The translations under genes and the position numbers were made by a program. The notes beneath the pieces were generated by a model. The model did not search any database and had not been told where the DNA came from. It saw only the letters and a list, made by a program, of their open reading frames with translations. From assembly GCA_902776985.1 (NCBI GenBank), contig CACYSD010000009.1, positions 1 to 64,000 of the forward strand: a stretch of 64,000 bases of DNA, given 5' to 3'. Numbering within the stretch: the stretch's first letter is position 1; each line of letters starts with the position of its first letter. Of this stretch, positions 26,014 to 34,208 are shown piece by piece. The DNA is from UBA3839 sp902776985 (lineage in GTDB: Bacteria; Bacteroidota; Bacteroidia; Bacteroidales; Bacteroidaceae).

Positions 26014-27579
26014 TTAAAGTGGAATGTTACCGTGTTTCTTTGCAGGGTTAGTCAGCGACTTGGTAGCAAGCTGCTCGAGGGCGCGGATTACGCGGAAACG
26101 AGTGTTGCGAGGCTCGATGACATCGTCGATGTAACCATACTTCGCTGCATTGTAAGGATTTGCGAAGAGTTTTGTGTATTCCTCTTCCTTCTCTGCGATA
26201 AATGCAGCAGCGTCTTCGCCTGCTTCCTTCTTTGCCTTGGCTTCCTTGGCGTAGAGCACTGCCACCGCACCGCTACCACCCATAACTGCGATTTCTGCAG
26301 ATGGCCAAGCGTAGTTGAGGTCACCACGGAGCTGCTTACAGCTCATCACGATGTGGCTACCACCGTAGCTCTTACGCAGAGTGATAGTTACCTTAGGCAC
26401 TGTAGCTTCTCCGTAAGCGTAGAGCAGTTTTGCGCCGTGCAGGATGACTGCATTGTATTCCTGACCTGTGCCTGGAAGAAATCCAGGAACATCAACGAGG
26501 CTGACGATAGGAATGTTGAATGCGTCACAGAAGCGGACGAAACGGGCACCCTTGCGGCTTGCGTTGCAGTCGAGCACACCGGCAAACTTGTTTGGCTGAT
26601 TAGCAACGATACCTACACTGCGTCCGTTGAAACGAGCGAAACCTACGATGATGTTCTGAGCATAGCGAGGCTGAACTTCGAAGAACTCTCCGTTGTCTGT
26701 GATAGCAGAGATCACTTCATACATATCGTAAGCCTGGTTAGGATTGTCTGGGATAATCTCGTTCAGACGATCCTCCATACGGTCAATTGGGTCAGTACAT
26801 TCCACGATAGGAGTCTCCTCCTGGTTGTTCTGAGGAATGTAAGAGAGAAGCTGTTGAATCATTGCGATTGCCTCTTCCTCAGTAGCTGCAGTGAAGTGAG
26901 TTACACCAGACTTAGTGCTGTGAACACTTGCACCACCGAGGCTTTCCTGATCCACATCCTCACCAGTAACCGTCTTCACCACTGCAGGACCTGTAAGGAA
27001 CATGTAGCTGGTGTTTTCCATCATGAGAGTGAAGTCTGTGAGTGCAGGAGAATAAACGGCACCACCTGCGCAAGGACCGAAGATTCCTGAAATCTGTGGA
27101 ATCACACCGCTTGCGAGGATGTTGCGCTGGAAAATCTCTGCATAACCCGCGAGGGCGTTGATACCTTCCTGAATACGAGCACCACCCGAGTCGTTGATAC
27201 CTATTACTGGAGCACCCATCTTCATTGCCATATCCATGACCTTGCAGATTTTCTGAGCCATAGTTTCCGACAGAGAACCACCGTTCACGGTGAAGTCCTG
27301 TGCAAAAACATAAACAAGGCGACCGTTGATAGTACCTGAACCTACTACCACACCATCGCCCAGATATTGTTTCTTCTCCATACCGAAGTTGTAGCAACGG
27401 TGGAGCTTAAACATATCAAATTCTTCGAAACTTCCCTCGTCGAGAAGCATTTGGATGCGTTCACGTGCAGTGAACTTACCACGAGCATGTTGCTTGTCGA
27501 TAGCTTTTTCGCCACCGCCAAGACGCGCTTTCTGACGGAGTTCTATCAACTCCTGTATACGTTCTGTTTGCTTTGACAT
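26014..27579 (-). CDS. mmdA: Methylmalonyl-CoA decarboxylase alpha subunit (carboxyltransferase)
   Basis: A 521-residue cytoplasmic acyl-CoA carboxyltransferase that moves the carboxyl group of methylmalonyl-CoA to biotin. Both crotonase-like halves are present: the N-half with FAQDFTVNGGSLSETMAQKI and GINDSGGARIQEGI, and the C-half with LVDVPGFLPGTGQE and YGGSHIVMSCKQLRGD. It resembles propionyl-CoA carboxylase beta chains as well, but the adjacent beta, biotin-carrier and gamma subunits and the epimerase point to the sodium-pumping decarboxylase. It follows mce by 63 bases. Confidence 0.93.
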   Translation of the reverse strand: MSKQTERIQELIELRQKARLGGGEKAIDKQHARGKFTARERIQMLLDEGSFEEFDMFKLHRCYNFGMEKKQYLGDGVVVGSGTINGRLVYVFAQDFTVNGGSLSETMAQKICKVMDMAMKMGAPVIGINDSGGARIQEGINALAGYAEIFQRNILASGVIPQISGIFGPCAGGAVYSPALTDFTLMMENTSYMFLTGPAVVKTVTGEDVDQESLGGASVHSTKSGVTHFTAATEEEAIAMIQQLLSYIPQNNQEETPIVECTDPIDRMEDRLNEIIPDNPNQAYDMYEVISAITDNGEFFEVQPRYAQNIIVGFARFNGRSVGIVANQPNKFAGVLDCNASRKGARFVRFCDAFNIPIVSLVDVPGFLPGTGQEYNAVILHGAKLLYAYGEATVPKVTITLRKSYGGSHIVMSCKQLRGDLNYAWPSAEIAVMGGSGAVAVLYAKEAKAKKEAGEDAAAFIAEKEEEYTKLFANPYNAAKYGYIDDVIEPRNTRFRVIRALEQLATKSLTNPAKKHGNIPL

Positions 27580-27642
27580 ATTTCGCTTCGCAAATTATAA
27601 ATTATAAATTATAAAACCGGATGGATATTCTTCATTCTTCAC

Positions 27643-28053
27643 TTATTTCTGTGGTTCACACAGTTCGGTGAGGATACCAGCTGTTGACTTCGGATGCAGG
27701 AAAGCGATGTTCATCTGTTCTGCACCTGGACGAGGCTTCTGGTCAATGAGTCGGATGCCCTGGGCATCACATTCAGCGAGAGCGTTAGCCACACCGTCTT
27801 CAATAGCGAAAGCCACGTGGTGCACACCCTTGCCGCCCTTCTCAAGGAATTTAGCGACAGCACTCTCAGGACTTGTTGGCTCCAGGAGTTCGAGTTTAAC
27901 TTCGCCCACTTTAAGGAAGGCAGTCTTAACTTTCTGATCAGCTACTTCTTCAATAGCGTAGCACTTGAGTCCGAGAGTATTCTCAAAATAAGGGAGAACC
28001 TCATCGATGCTCTGGACAGCGATGCCCAGATGGTCAATACGAGAAATTTTCAT
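27643..28053 (-). CDS. mce: Methylmalonyl-CoA epimerase
   Basis: A 136-residue glyoxalase/VOC-fold enzyme that interconverts (R)- and (S)-methylmalonyl-CoA, the step between the B12-dependent mutase and the decarboxylase. The metal ligands expected in the family are visible as His8 (IDHLGIAV), the HHVAF pair near residue 76, and a Glu near the end (TELCEP). It is the first gene of the operon, whose order is mce, mmdA, gamma, mmdC, mmdB. Methylmalonyl-CoA mutase is not in the window. Confidence 0.94.
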   Translation of the reverse strand: MKISRIDHLGIAVQSIDEVLPYFENTLGLKCYAIEEVADQKVKTAFLKVGEVKLELLEPTSPESAVAKFLEKGGKGVHHVAFAIEDGVANALAECDAQGIRLIDQKPRPGAEQMNIAFLHPKSTAGILTELCEPQK

Positions 28054-28139
28054 ACTGAATTTGTTTGTTTAAGATTGTTGATATATTATGTTTGAGATTT
28101 TTTCTGAGATTTTTCGCCGCAGGCGAGTAAAATAGAAAA
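28054..28139. promoter_or_regulatory. Leader region of the mce-mmd operon
   Basis: AT-rich, with a TTTTTCGCCGCAGGCGAGTAAAA hairpin region near 28112-28134 (GCC-GCA-GGC core) that recurs in altered form at 38333-38350. No exact TAnnTTTG element was found, so the promoter is not located. Confidence 0.4.
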
Positions 28140-28172
28140 GCATGCCAATCACCCAAACGGCGATTAGCATGC
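28140..28172 (-). terminator. Hairpin after the tandem FGE-domain gene
   Basis: GCATGCCAATC and GATTAGCATGC pair with one mismatch around an 11-base loop, downstream of the stop at 28308 and upstream of mce. The T-run is weak. Confidence 0.6.
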
Positions 28173-28307
28173 AAATTTACACATTATATCTCACCCCACG
28201 AAATCTAAATCCCCCTTTTTCTCAATTTTTATTCACTTTTTATTCATAAGTCGGTTTCTTCCAATCTCCTCAACAATAATCTAAAGGATTATTAGGAATT
28301 TATGGGG

Positions 28308-29909
28308 CTAAAGAGCGAGGCGGAAACCGAGGTTACTATAGCGACCTATAGATTCGAAGGTGTAGTTATGAGATATAGGATTTATCACCATTTTGGAAGA
28401 AAAACTTCCGCCAAGACCTATGCGGTAAGAATTCTGCATCGAGTTTGTCCACTCACACACATTACCGCTCATATCATAAATACCTAATTCATTGGCCTTC
28501 TTCATCTTAACAAGATGTTGTGTATTATTGCCATTAGTAGACACCCAACCAACCTCTTCTACATTGTTACTGCCGCTATGTTCGTAATTATGAGTATAAC
28601 TACCGCCTTTTGCCGCATATTTCCATTCACTCTCTGAAGGAACACGGAAGTTTCTACCAGTAAGGGAATTCAACCTGCGGACGAATTGTTCACAGTCGTC
28701 ATAATTAACAAAATACATAGGATAATCTAAACCTACAGCTCCTAAGCTCCAACTTGTATTAGCTTTATCACGCTGATCACTAATTGTGTTACCCATCACA
28801 GCCTGCCATAATCCTTGAGTTACTTCTGTCTCACCGATATAATATGGATTGCCATTTCCTTCAACCTTAATCATTCTGAACGAAACTCCATTGACTGTGA
28901 AGATTCCGTTATCGTCGGAAAAGGCTAGGCGGAAACCGAGGTTGGCATATCTGTCTGTAGAATTGAAGGTGTAGTTGTGAGATAAAGACTGAATCTTCAT
29001 TGAGGAATAATAACTGCCGCCAAGAGCTATGCGGTAAGAATTCTGCATCGAAGTTGTCCACTCGCACACATTACCGCTCATATCATAGAAGCCTAGTTCA
29101 TTGGCTTTCTTCATCTTAACAACATGTTGTGTACTATTACCATTAGTTGACACCCAACCGACTTCTTCAACAGTGTTACTGCCGCTATGTTCATAATTAT
29201 GAGTATACCTACCGCCTTTTGCTGCATATTTCCACTCGTCAGCAGAAGGCATGCGGAAGTTTTTACCAGTTAGGGAACTCAACCTGCGGACAAATTGTTC
29301 ACAGTCGTCATAATTAACATAATACATAGGATAATTCTGGCCTACCGCTCCTAAGTTCCAACTTGTATTAGCCTTATCACGCTGATCGCTAATTGTATTT
29401 CCCATTACAGCCTGCCATAATCCCTGAGTAACTTCTGTCTCGCCGATATAATAGGGGTCGCCATTTCCTTCAACTCTTATCATTGTAAACGACACGCCTT
29501 TGACAGTAAAAGTCTCACGTGATGATGTTGAGCCTCCGCCGATATTGTATCCTGAAGGATTGAGGTAATCTTTAGCGGGTTTATATCCCATCGACGCTGC
29601 CATCTCCACAATAGGCTTGGTATCCTTGTCGTAAGGAATCAGGTCTTCCACTACCTGGTCGGTAACTTTCTCGGTAGTGAGTTTGAGATACTTGTTGTAG
29701 TCAGTAGGAGGATTTGGCATGGAGTAACCCTCTGACTTGATGATCTGGAGCATGTAGTAGGCATCGACATAAGCACCCTTCTCCACCATCTTCTTCACAC
29801 CGGGGCGGTATTTGGTACCATTGATAATGCTGTAGTAATCATCATACTGCGCCTGTGCTCCAATGGCGAAGCACATAAGGACGATCATGGAAATAATGCT
29901 TCTTTTCAT
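28308..29909 (-). CDS. Secreted protein with two tandem FGE-sulfatase/C-type-lectin-like domains
   Basis: A 533-residue protein with a signal peptide (MKRSIISMIVLMCFAIGAQA), a ~110-residue helical N-terminal part, and two FGE-sulfatase (SUMF1) domains at about 133-330 and 336-533. The two are about 88% identical over their first ~155 residues (TEVTQGLWQAVMG, NYDDCEQFVRRL, ANELGxYDMSGNVCEW) but differ at about one third of positions in the last ~36 before LGFRLA. Neither has the CHxSYC catalytic pair of true formylglycine-generating enzyme, so ligand binding is more likely than catalysis. It is 72 bases downstream of the kinase gene and probably co-transcribed. Confidence 0.82.
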   Translation of the reverse strand: MKRSIISMIVLMCFAIGAQAQYDDYYSIINGTKYRPGVKKMVEKGAYVDAYYMLQIIKSEGYSMPNPPTDYNKYLKLTTEKVTDQVVEDLIPYDKDTKPIVEMAASMGYKPAKDYLNPSGYNIGGGSTSSRETFTVKGVSFTMIRVEGNGDPYYIGETEVTQGLWQAVMGNTISDQRDKANTSWNLGAVGQNYPMYYVNYDDCEQFVRRLSSLTGKNFRMPSADEWKYAAKGGRYTHNYEHSGSNTVEEVGWVSTNGNSTQHVVKMKKANELGFYDMSGNVCEWTTSMQNSYRIALGGSYYSSMKIQSLSHNYTFNSTDRYANLGFRLAFSDDNGIFTVNGVSFRMIKVEGNGNPYYIGETEVTQGLWQAVMGNTISDQRDKANTSWSLGAVGLDYPMYFVNYDDCEQFVRRLNSLTGRNFRVPSESEWKYAAKGGSYTHNYEHSGSNNVEEVGWVSTNGNNTQHLVKMKKANELGIYDMSGNVCEWTNSMQNSYRIGLGGSFSSKMVINPISHNYTFESIGRYSNLGFRLAL

Positions 29910-29981
29910 TCTACACTGTTGTTAATCGTAAATCTTCAAAATCATATCACGAAGTACGATGTTTTTTAGACAATATCCGAA

Positions 29982-31487
29982 TCAGAGTTTCTTGCCATTA
30001 GCATCGTAGAATAAACCGTCACCAAACTGTTCACCTGTAAAACTGCCTTCATAATAAGTACCGTCGGCAGCAATATAATATCGCCCGTAGGTTTTCTGGT
30101 TGTTTGCATACGTGCCTTGGAATTTGTCACCGTTGGAGTATTTGTAAACAGCATCCTCGCCTTCAGCAACTCCATGAACAAAGTTGCCTTCATAAGCATC
30201 ACCGTTTGCAAAGACAGCCCTACCTTTGCCGTCGGGCTTACCGTCTTTATCTACAGGACCTGAGTATTTCACATCACCAATTCCAAGCGACATTGCCTTA
30301 TCGCTCACTGACAGAATTTCAGAAGCAGTAGCTTTAGGAACCAATATCTGATTATCTTCATTTTTGTTAACATCAGACTTACCGCCACCCTTAACAGCGA
30401 AGAAAACAACCACAAACACCACCACTGCTACAGCAGCAAGGATTGCACCTATCTTCATGCCACCCTTCTTTGCAGGAGAAAAAGTTTGTGCAGGCATCAC
30501 AGGTTTGTGGTTTGGTTCTGGTTTCGGTGCAGGCGTTCTTTTCTGTTCAGGAACTATCAGTTTAGTGTCCGATTCCACCTTCACTTTTTTCGGAGCCTTT
30601 GCTGGTTTGCCTGGTGCCTGAGACAAATGGGCGATAAACTCAGCTATGCTCTGTGTGCGTTTGCTGTAGGATCGCATACCAGCCTCAATAGCTTTGATTA
30701 CACCTTCGCTCACATGGTGGCTCTGCAGTTCAGTGAGAGGAAGTCCCATATCCTGCACATCAAGGGCTTCGGGAGGCGTAACTCCTGTGAGGAGTTTGTA
30801 GAGAGTTGCTGCGAGGGCATAGACATCGGATTGCGGAGAGAATGACTGAACTCCATTCACACGATACTGCTCAGCAGGAGAATAACCACGACTGATACCC
30901 ACAGGAGTGGTTGTGGTTCCCTGCTTTGTTTGTCCATCGTACTGTTTCGCTACACCGAAGTCAATTAGCACCACCTCATCTTTGCCATTGCGAAGCATAA
31001 TATTGTTTGGCTTCACATCCAAATGGTTGACGTTGTGCTCATGAATATAACTGAGAGCAGAACCCACCTGCTTGATGTATTTGATTGCCACAGGTTCAAT
31101 CAATGCGCCTGTCCGCTTCACCATATCTGAGAGCGATTCACCTTCGAGATATTCCATCACATAGTATGCGGTGTTGTTCTCGCGGAAGATGTCGTATATA
31201 GCTATGATATTCGGATGCTGGAACTTGGAAATGATTTGTGCTTCCTTGATGAATTTTGCAAGAAAACGCTCCACCATTTCCTTGTTCGACTGTGTACCAA
31301 GCGACACAGTGCTATGGTCCGCCTCGCGTTCACAATAGTCGCGGAAGAAAAACTCCTTGATTGCCACTTTGCGGTCGAGGATATCCTGCGTAGCAAGGTA
31401 AGTGATTCCAAAACCTCCTTGTCCCAGTTGCCGTTCTATGGTATACTTGCCGTTCTGTAAGACTGTTCCTGGTGATAATGCTTCCAT
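29982..31487 (-). CDS. Hanks-type Ser/Thr protein kinase with MORN repeats
   Basis: A 501-residue transmembrane kinase. The kinase domain (about 15-275) has the glycine loop GQGGFGITYLA (22-32), Lys44 (AIKEFF), the catalytic HLDVKPNN with Asp157, and DFG at 176-178, so it should be active. A Pro/Lys-rich linker and one membrane helix (about 345-368) follow, then about four MORN-type repeats (YSGPVDKDGKPDGKGRAV, YEGNFVHGVAEG, FQGTYANNQKT, YEGSFTGEQFGDG) that would lie outside the cytoplasm. The insertion between Lys44 and helix C (RDYCEREADHST) is typical of a Bacteroidota group. It lies between genes for secreted FGE-like proteins; a signalling link is inference. Confidence 0.88.
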   Translation of the reverse strand: MEALSPGTVLQNGKYTIERQLGQGGFGITYLATQDILDRKVAIKEFFFRDYCEREADHSTVSLGTQSNKEMVERFLAKFIKEAQIISKFQHPNIIAIYDIFRENNTAYYVMEYLEGESLSDMVKRTGALIEPVAIKYIKQVGSALSYIHEHNVNHLDVKPNNIMLRNGKDEVVLIDFGVAKQYDGQTKQGTTTTPVGISRGYSPAEQYRVNGVQSFSPQSDVYALAATLYKLLTGVTPPEALDVQDMGLPLTELQSHHVSEGVIKAIEAGMRSYSKRTQSIAEFIAHLSQAPGKPAKAPKKVKVESDTKLIVPEQKRTPAPKPEPNHKPVMPAQTFSPAKKGGMKIGAILAAVAVVVFVVVFFAVKGGGKSDVNKNEDNQILVPKATASEILSVSDKAMSLGIGDVKYSGPVDKDGKPDGKGRAVFANGDAYEGNFVHGVAEGEDAVYKYSNGDKFQGTYANNQKTYGRYYIAADGTYYEGSFTGEQFGDGLFYDANGKKL

Positions 31488-31808
31488 AAATATATAAAAA
31501 AGACCCTCTCACTTCCATCCCACTGTATGGGAAAGAGTAGTTACCCATTCGGGAAAGAAAGAAGAAACCTGTTATGATTATTTGCAAAGATACAATTTAT
31601 TAGCAAAAACCACAAAAAAAACATTTACTAAAAATGATTTAGAGCATACAGAACAGACAAAAACTGGGCAAAACTGTATTTTAGTTTATGGGAAGCCATT
31701 ATTTATAGTTTTGTAAACCTTTGATTGTCAGCAAGAAATTTTGATGTAATATTTTTCGGCCATCAAATTCACTCCATGTTTTCCTACAAAGAAAGTTGTA
31801 TAACAGAA
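31488..31808. other. Gene-free stretch upstream of the kinase
   Basis: Holds a degraded CCCTCTC/GGGAAAGAG repeat (about 31502-31555), the kinase promoter, and the AT-rich 3' flank of the Cys-repeat FGE gene. I looked for a DGR template copy of the variable region here and saw none. Confidence 0.6.
31585..31616 (-). promoter_or_regulatory. Promoter of the kinase gene
   Basis: TTTG (31613-31616), 20 bases, TATCTTTG (31585-31592) on the minus strand. The leader would be about 90 bases and covers the degraded repeat. Confidence 0.8.
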
Positions 31809-32669
31809 CTAAAGGGCGAGGCGCAAGCCGAGGATGTTGTAGCGTTTCGTAGGCGTATAGCTGTTGCGGTCCGTAAGAGCGCAGAACACCGCGTAGAAGC
31901 TCCAACCGCCACCACGGTTGACCCGAAGAGAGTTAGACATAGTACTCGTCCACTCACATACATTACCGCTCATATCGTATATGCCAAGTTCATTGGGACG
32001 TTTGGTCTTAACATCACGGCTACCACTATCATTTGTATTTGAAGTGTACCAGGCTACATCGTCTATGTTGTTACTGCCACTATAGGTATAATTATGTGTA
32101 TACTTGCCTCCTTTGGCTGCATATACCCACTCACTATCACTTGGCAAACGGAAAGTCTTGCCCGTGATACTGTTCAGCTTCCGAATGAATTGCTCGCAGT
32201 CGTCACAATTCACATAGCATACTGGACGGTTAATGCCACGAACATCATAAGAAGACGATGAAATATCGGACGGTAAACTGCCCATGACTGCCTGCCACAA
32301 GGCCTGAGTCACCTCTGTCTCACCTATATAATATGGACTTCCATTGCCTTCTACACGTATCATCGTAAACTGGACACCGTTAACAGTATAGGTTTCCTTT
32401 TCTTTTGGATGATTACCTTTATATGGGCACTGATCCTTGTACTTACCGCAAGTAGAGCATTTGGGATGATTACCTTTATAAGGACATCTCTCCTTGACCT
32501 TGCCGCACACTGAACATTTGGGGTGATTACCCTTATAGGTACAGTTATTCACAGGTTTGCCACAGACTGAGCATTTCTTCACTGAAATCTGTGCAGTACT
32601 ATCCTGCTGAATCTGCGGACCAAAGAAAACAATAAAAAATGCTAACAAGACTTGAATGATAGATTTCAT
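31809..32669 (-). CDS. Secreted FGE/C-type-lectin-like protein with three Cys/His repeats; possible DGR target
   Basis: A 286-residue protein with a signal peptide followed by three 19-residue repeats of the form CX2CGX5CXYXGNHP (about 33-90) and one FGE-sulfatase domain (about 93-286: GETEVTQALWQAVMGS, DDCEQFIRKLNS, NELGIYDMSGNVCEW). The last ~32 residues run from VNRGGGW to LGLRLAL and line up with diversity-generating retroelement variable regions. The catalytic Cys pair of FGE is absent (GGGWSFYAVFCA). In each repeat three Cys and one His could bind a metal, which is inference. It is close in sequence to the next gene upstream (448 residues). Confidence 0.82.
   Translation of the reverse strand: MKSIIQVLLAFFIVFFGPQIQQDSTAQISVKKCSVCGKPVNNCTYKGNHPKCSVCGKVKERCPYKGNHPKCSTCGKYKDQCPYKGNHPKEKETYTVNGVQFTMIRVEGNGSPYYIGETEVTQALWQAVMGSLPSDISSSSYDVRGINRPVCYVNCDDCEQFIRKLNSITGKTFRLPSDSEWVYAAKGGKYTHNYTYSGSNNIDDVAWYTSNTNDSGSRDVKTKRPNELGIYDMSGNVCEWTSTMSNSLRVNRGGGWSFYAVFCALTDRNSYTPTKRYNILGLRLAL
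31830..31925 (-). other. Candidate DGR variable region, short Cys-repeat protein
   Basis: Codons between CGGGTC and CTCGGCTTGCG. Aligned with 32834-32929, GTC, CGTGGTGGC, TGG, GCGGTG and GGCTTGCG are kept. At the other positions the first and second bases differ while the third is mostly the same. AAC, AGC, TTC, TAC, TGC and GAC recur, as expected from an AAC-rich template. Confidence 0.5.
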
Positions 32670-32788
32670 AGATGATATTGTATTATGTATTTTGATATTC
32701 TTTTTTGTGTTAATTCACGACTTACGAATTACAAATTTTTAGTATTTTTATCTAATAACCAAATAATCATAATAAATAGAAAGTACAT
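32670..32788. other. Spacer between the two Cys-repeat FGE genes
   Basis: 119 AT-rich bases without a clear promoter or terminator; the two genes may share a transcript. Confidence 0.4.
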
Positions 32789-34135
32789 CTAAAAAAGCAG
32801 ATTATCTTCAGGACTAAGGGCAAGACGCAAGCCGATGTAGTAGTTACAATACGACGGACCATTGACGTCACGGCAGGAAACACGCACGTACACCGCATCG
32901 TCGTACCAACAGCCACCACGGTAGACGTAGTTGTATGTATCTACGGAAGAATTATTATGGTTGGAAAGGTAACTGCTTGTCCATTCACAAACATTGCCGC
33001 TCATATCATAGATACCAAGTTCGTTTGGACGCTTGGTCTTAACGTCACAAGTTCCGCGGTCACTGGTGTTGGAAGTGTACCATGCCACTTCGTCCACGCT
33101 ATCGCTACCACTATACTTTGTATGTCCGGGCTTGTTGCCTCCACGTGCAGCATATTCCCATTCCTCCTCTGTGGGAAGACGGAAATTAATACCAATGAGA
33201 GATTTCAGCTTTATTAAAAAAGTCTGGCAGTCATACCAACTAACATGGCATACAGGACGGGAACTTCCTATCAGGTCATAAGACGATGAGGATAATTCTG
33301 GTGGGATACTACCCATTACTATCTGCCAAAGTGCCTGAGTAACTTCTGTATCGCAAATGTAGAATGTACCAACGCTTACACTATGGGTTTTCATTCCACC
33401 ATACCAAGTGGTATTGCGTTGATTATTAATAGCGCCCATTGTATATGTGCCGCCTTCGACCTTTATCATATTAAACGACACGTCGTTGATAGAAAATATG
33501 AAGCCATTATCAGTAGTTGTATGTGAAATCACCGGATGGTTGCCTTTATAAGAACAATTCTCCAAAAGTTTGCCACAAACAGAGCATACAGGATGACTAC
33601 CATTGTAAGGACACCGAACATCGTACTCGCCACAGGTGGAACACACTGTATGGTTGCCATGATAAAGGCAATTCTCCTTATATTTTCCACAAATAGAACA
33701 AACTGGGTGGTTGCCAGTATAAGGGCAGTGTTCCTTAACCTCTCCGCAAACTATACATTTTGGGTGATTACCATTATATTTGCAGTCCTCCTGCAATTCG
33801 CCACAAATGGAACACACTGGATGATTTCCATCATACTGACAATTTTCCTTTAAAACACCGCAAGTTGAACAAACCGGGTGTTTGCCTTCGTATGGGCAGT
33901 GGTCTTTATACTTGCCACAAGTTGAACACTTTGGATGATTGCCCTGATAGGGACACTTCTCCTTAACTTTTCCACAGACCTTGCATTTAGGGTGATTTCC
34001 CTTATAGTCGCAATTATTAGTCGGGCGTCCACATACAGAGCACCTCTCAACTACAATCTGCGCTTCGATAATAGTTTGAATCTGAGGTGTACATAAAAGA
34101 AGTAGGAATAGGGAAAGAATCTTTATTGATTTCAT
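32789..34135 (-). CDS. Secreted FGE/C-type-lectin-like protein with nine Cys/His repeats; possible DGR target
   Basis: A 448-residue protein with a signal peptide (MKSIKILSLFLLLLCTPQIQ), nine consecutive 19-residue repeats at about 33-203 (CSVCGRPTNNCDYKGNHPK is the first), and one FGE-sulfatase domain (about 215-440, with CDTEVTQALWQIVMG, NFRLPTEEEWEYAARGG and YDMSGNVCEWTSS). Every repeat keeps CX2CX6CX5H; only the Pro after His varies (HT in unit 7). The C-terminal region VYRGGCWYDDAVYVRV...NYYIGLRLAL has the layout of a DGR variable region and lacks the FGE catalytic CHxSYC. No close named family was recognised for the repeat. It is the first gene of the cluster and has a consensus promoter. 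Confidence 0.83.
   Translation of the reverse strand: MKSIKILSLFLLLLCTPQIQTIIEAQIVVERCSVCGRPTNNCDYKGNHPKCKVCGKVKEKCPYQGNHPKCSTCGKYKDHCPYEGKHPVCSTCGVLKENCQYDGNHPVCSICGELQEDCKYNGNHPKCIVCGEVKEHCPYTGNHPVCSICGKYKENCLYHGNHTVCSTCGEYDVRCPYNGSHPVCSVCGKLLENCSYKGNHPVISHTTTDNGFIFSINDVSFNMIKVEGGTYTMGAINNQRNTTWYGGMKTHSVSVGTFYICDTEVTQALWQIVMGSIPPELSSSSYDLIGSSRPVCHVSWYDCQTFLIKLKSLIGINFRLPTEEEWEYAARGGNKPGHTKYSGSDSVDEVAWYTSNTSDRGTCDVKTKRPNELGIYDMSGNVCEWTSSYLSNHNNSSVDTYNYVYRGGCWYDDAVYVRVSCRDVNGPSYCNYYIGLRLALSPEDNLLF
32834..32929 (-). other. Candidate DGR variable region, long Cys-repeat protein
   Basis: Codons from TACGTCTAC to ATC ahead of GGCTTGCGT. Variable codons are mainly TAC, GAC, TGC, AAC, TAT and TGT, i.e. 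NNY codons that can all arise from AAY by change at adenines. Of 22 amino-acid-changing codons relative to 31830-31925, 16 share the third base; only two codons in the stretch differ synonymously. Confidence 0.5.
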
Positions 34136-34167
34136 GTAATGATATCGCTATTGTGTTATTCTCACAG

Positions 34168-34198
34168 CAAAGATAAAAAGAAAAGGAGTAAGTGCAAA
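34168..34198 (-). promoter_or_regulatory. Promoter of the nine-repeat FGE gene
   Basis: TTTG (34195-34198), 19 bases, TATCTTTG (34168-34175), a full match to the Bacteroidota consensus on the minus strand. The leader is about 25-30 bases. Confidence 0.85.
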
Positions 34199-34208
34199 GA
34201 CTTTACAA

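Noticed and set aside
28308..34135. True formylglycine-generating enzymes that activate sulfatases
   Set aside because: The catalytic Cys pair after GGSW is missing in all four domains, and no sulfatase gene is near.
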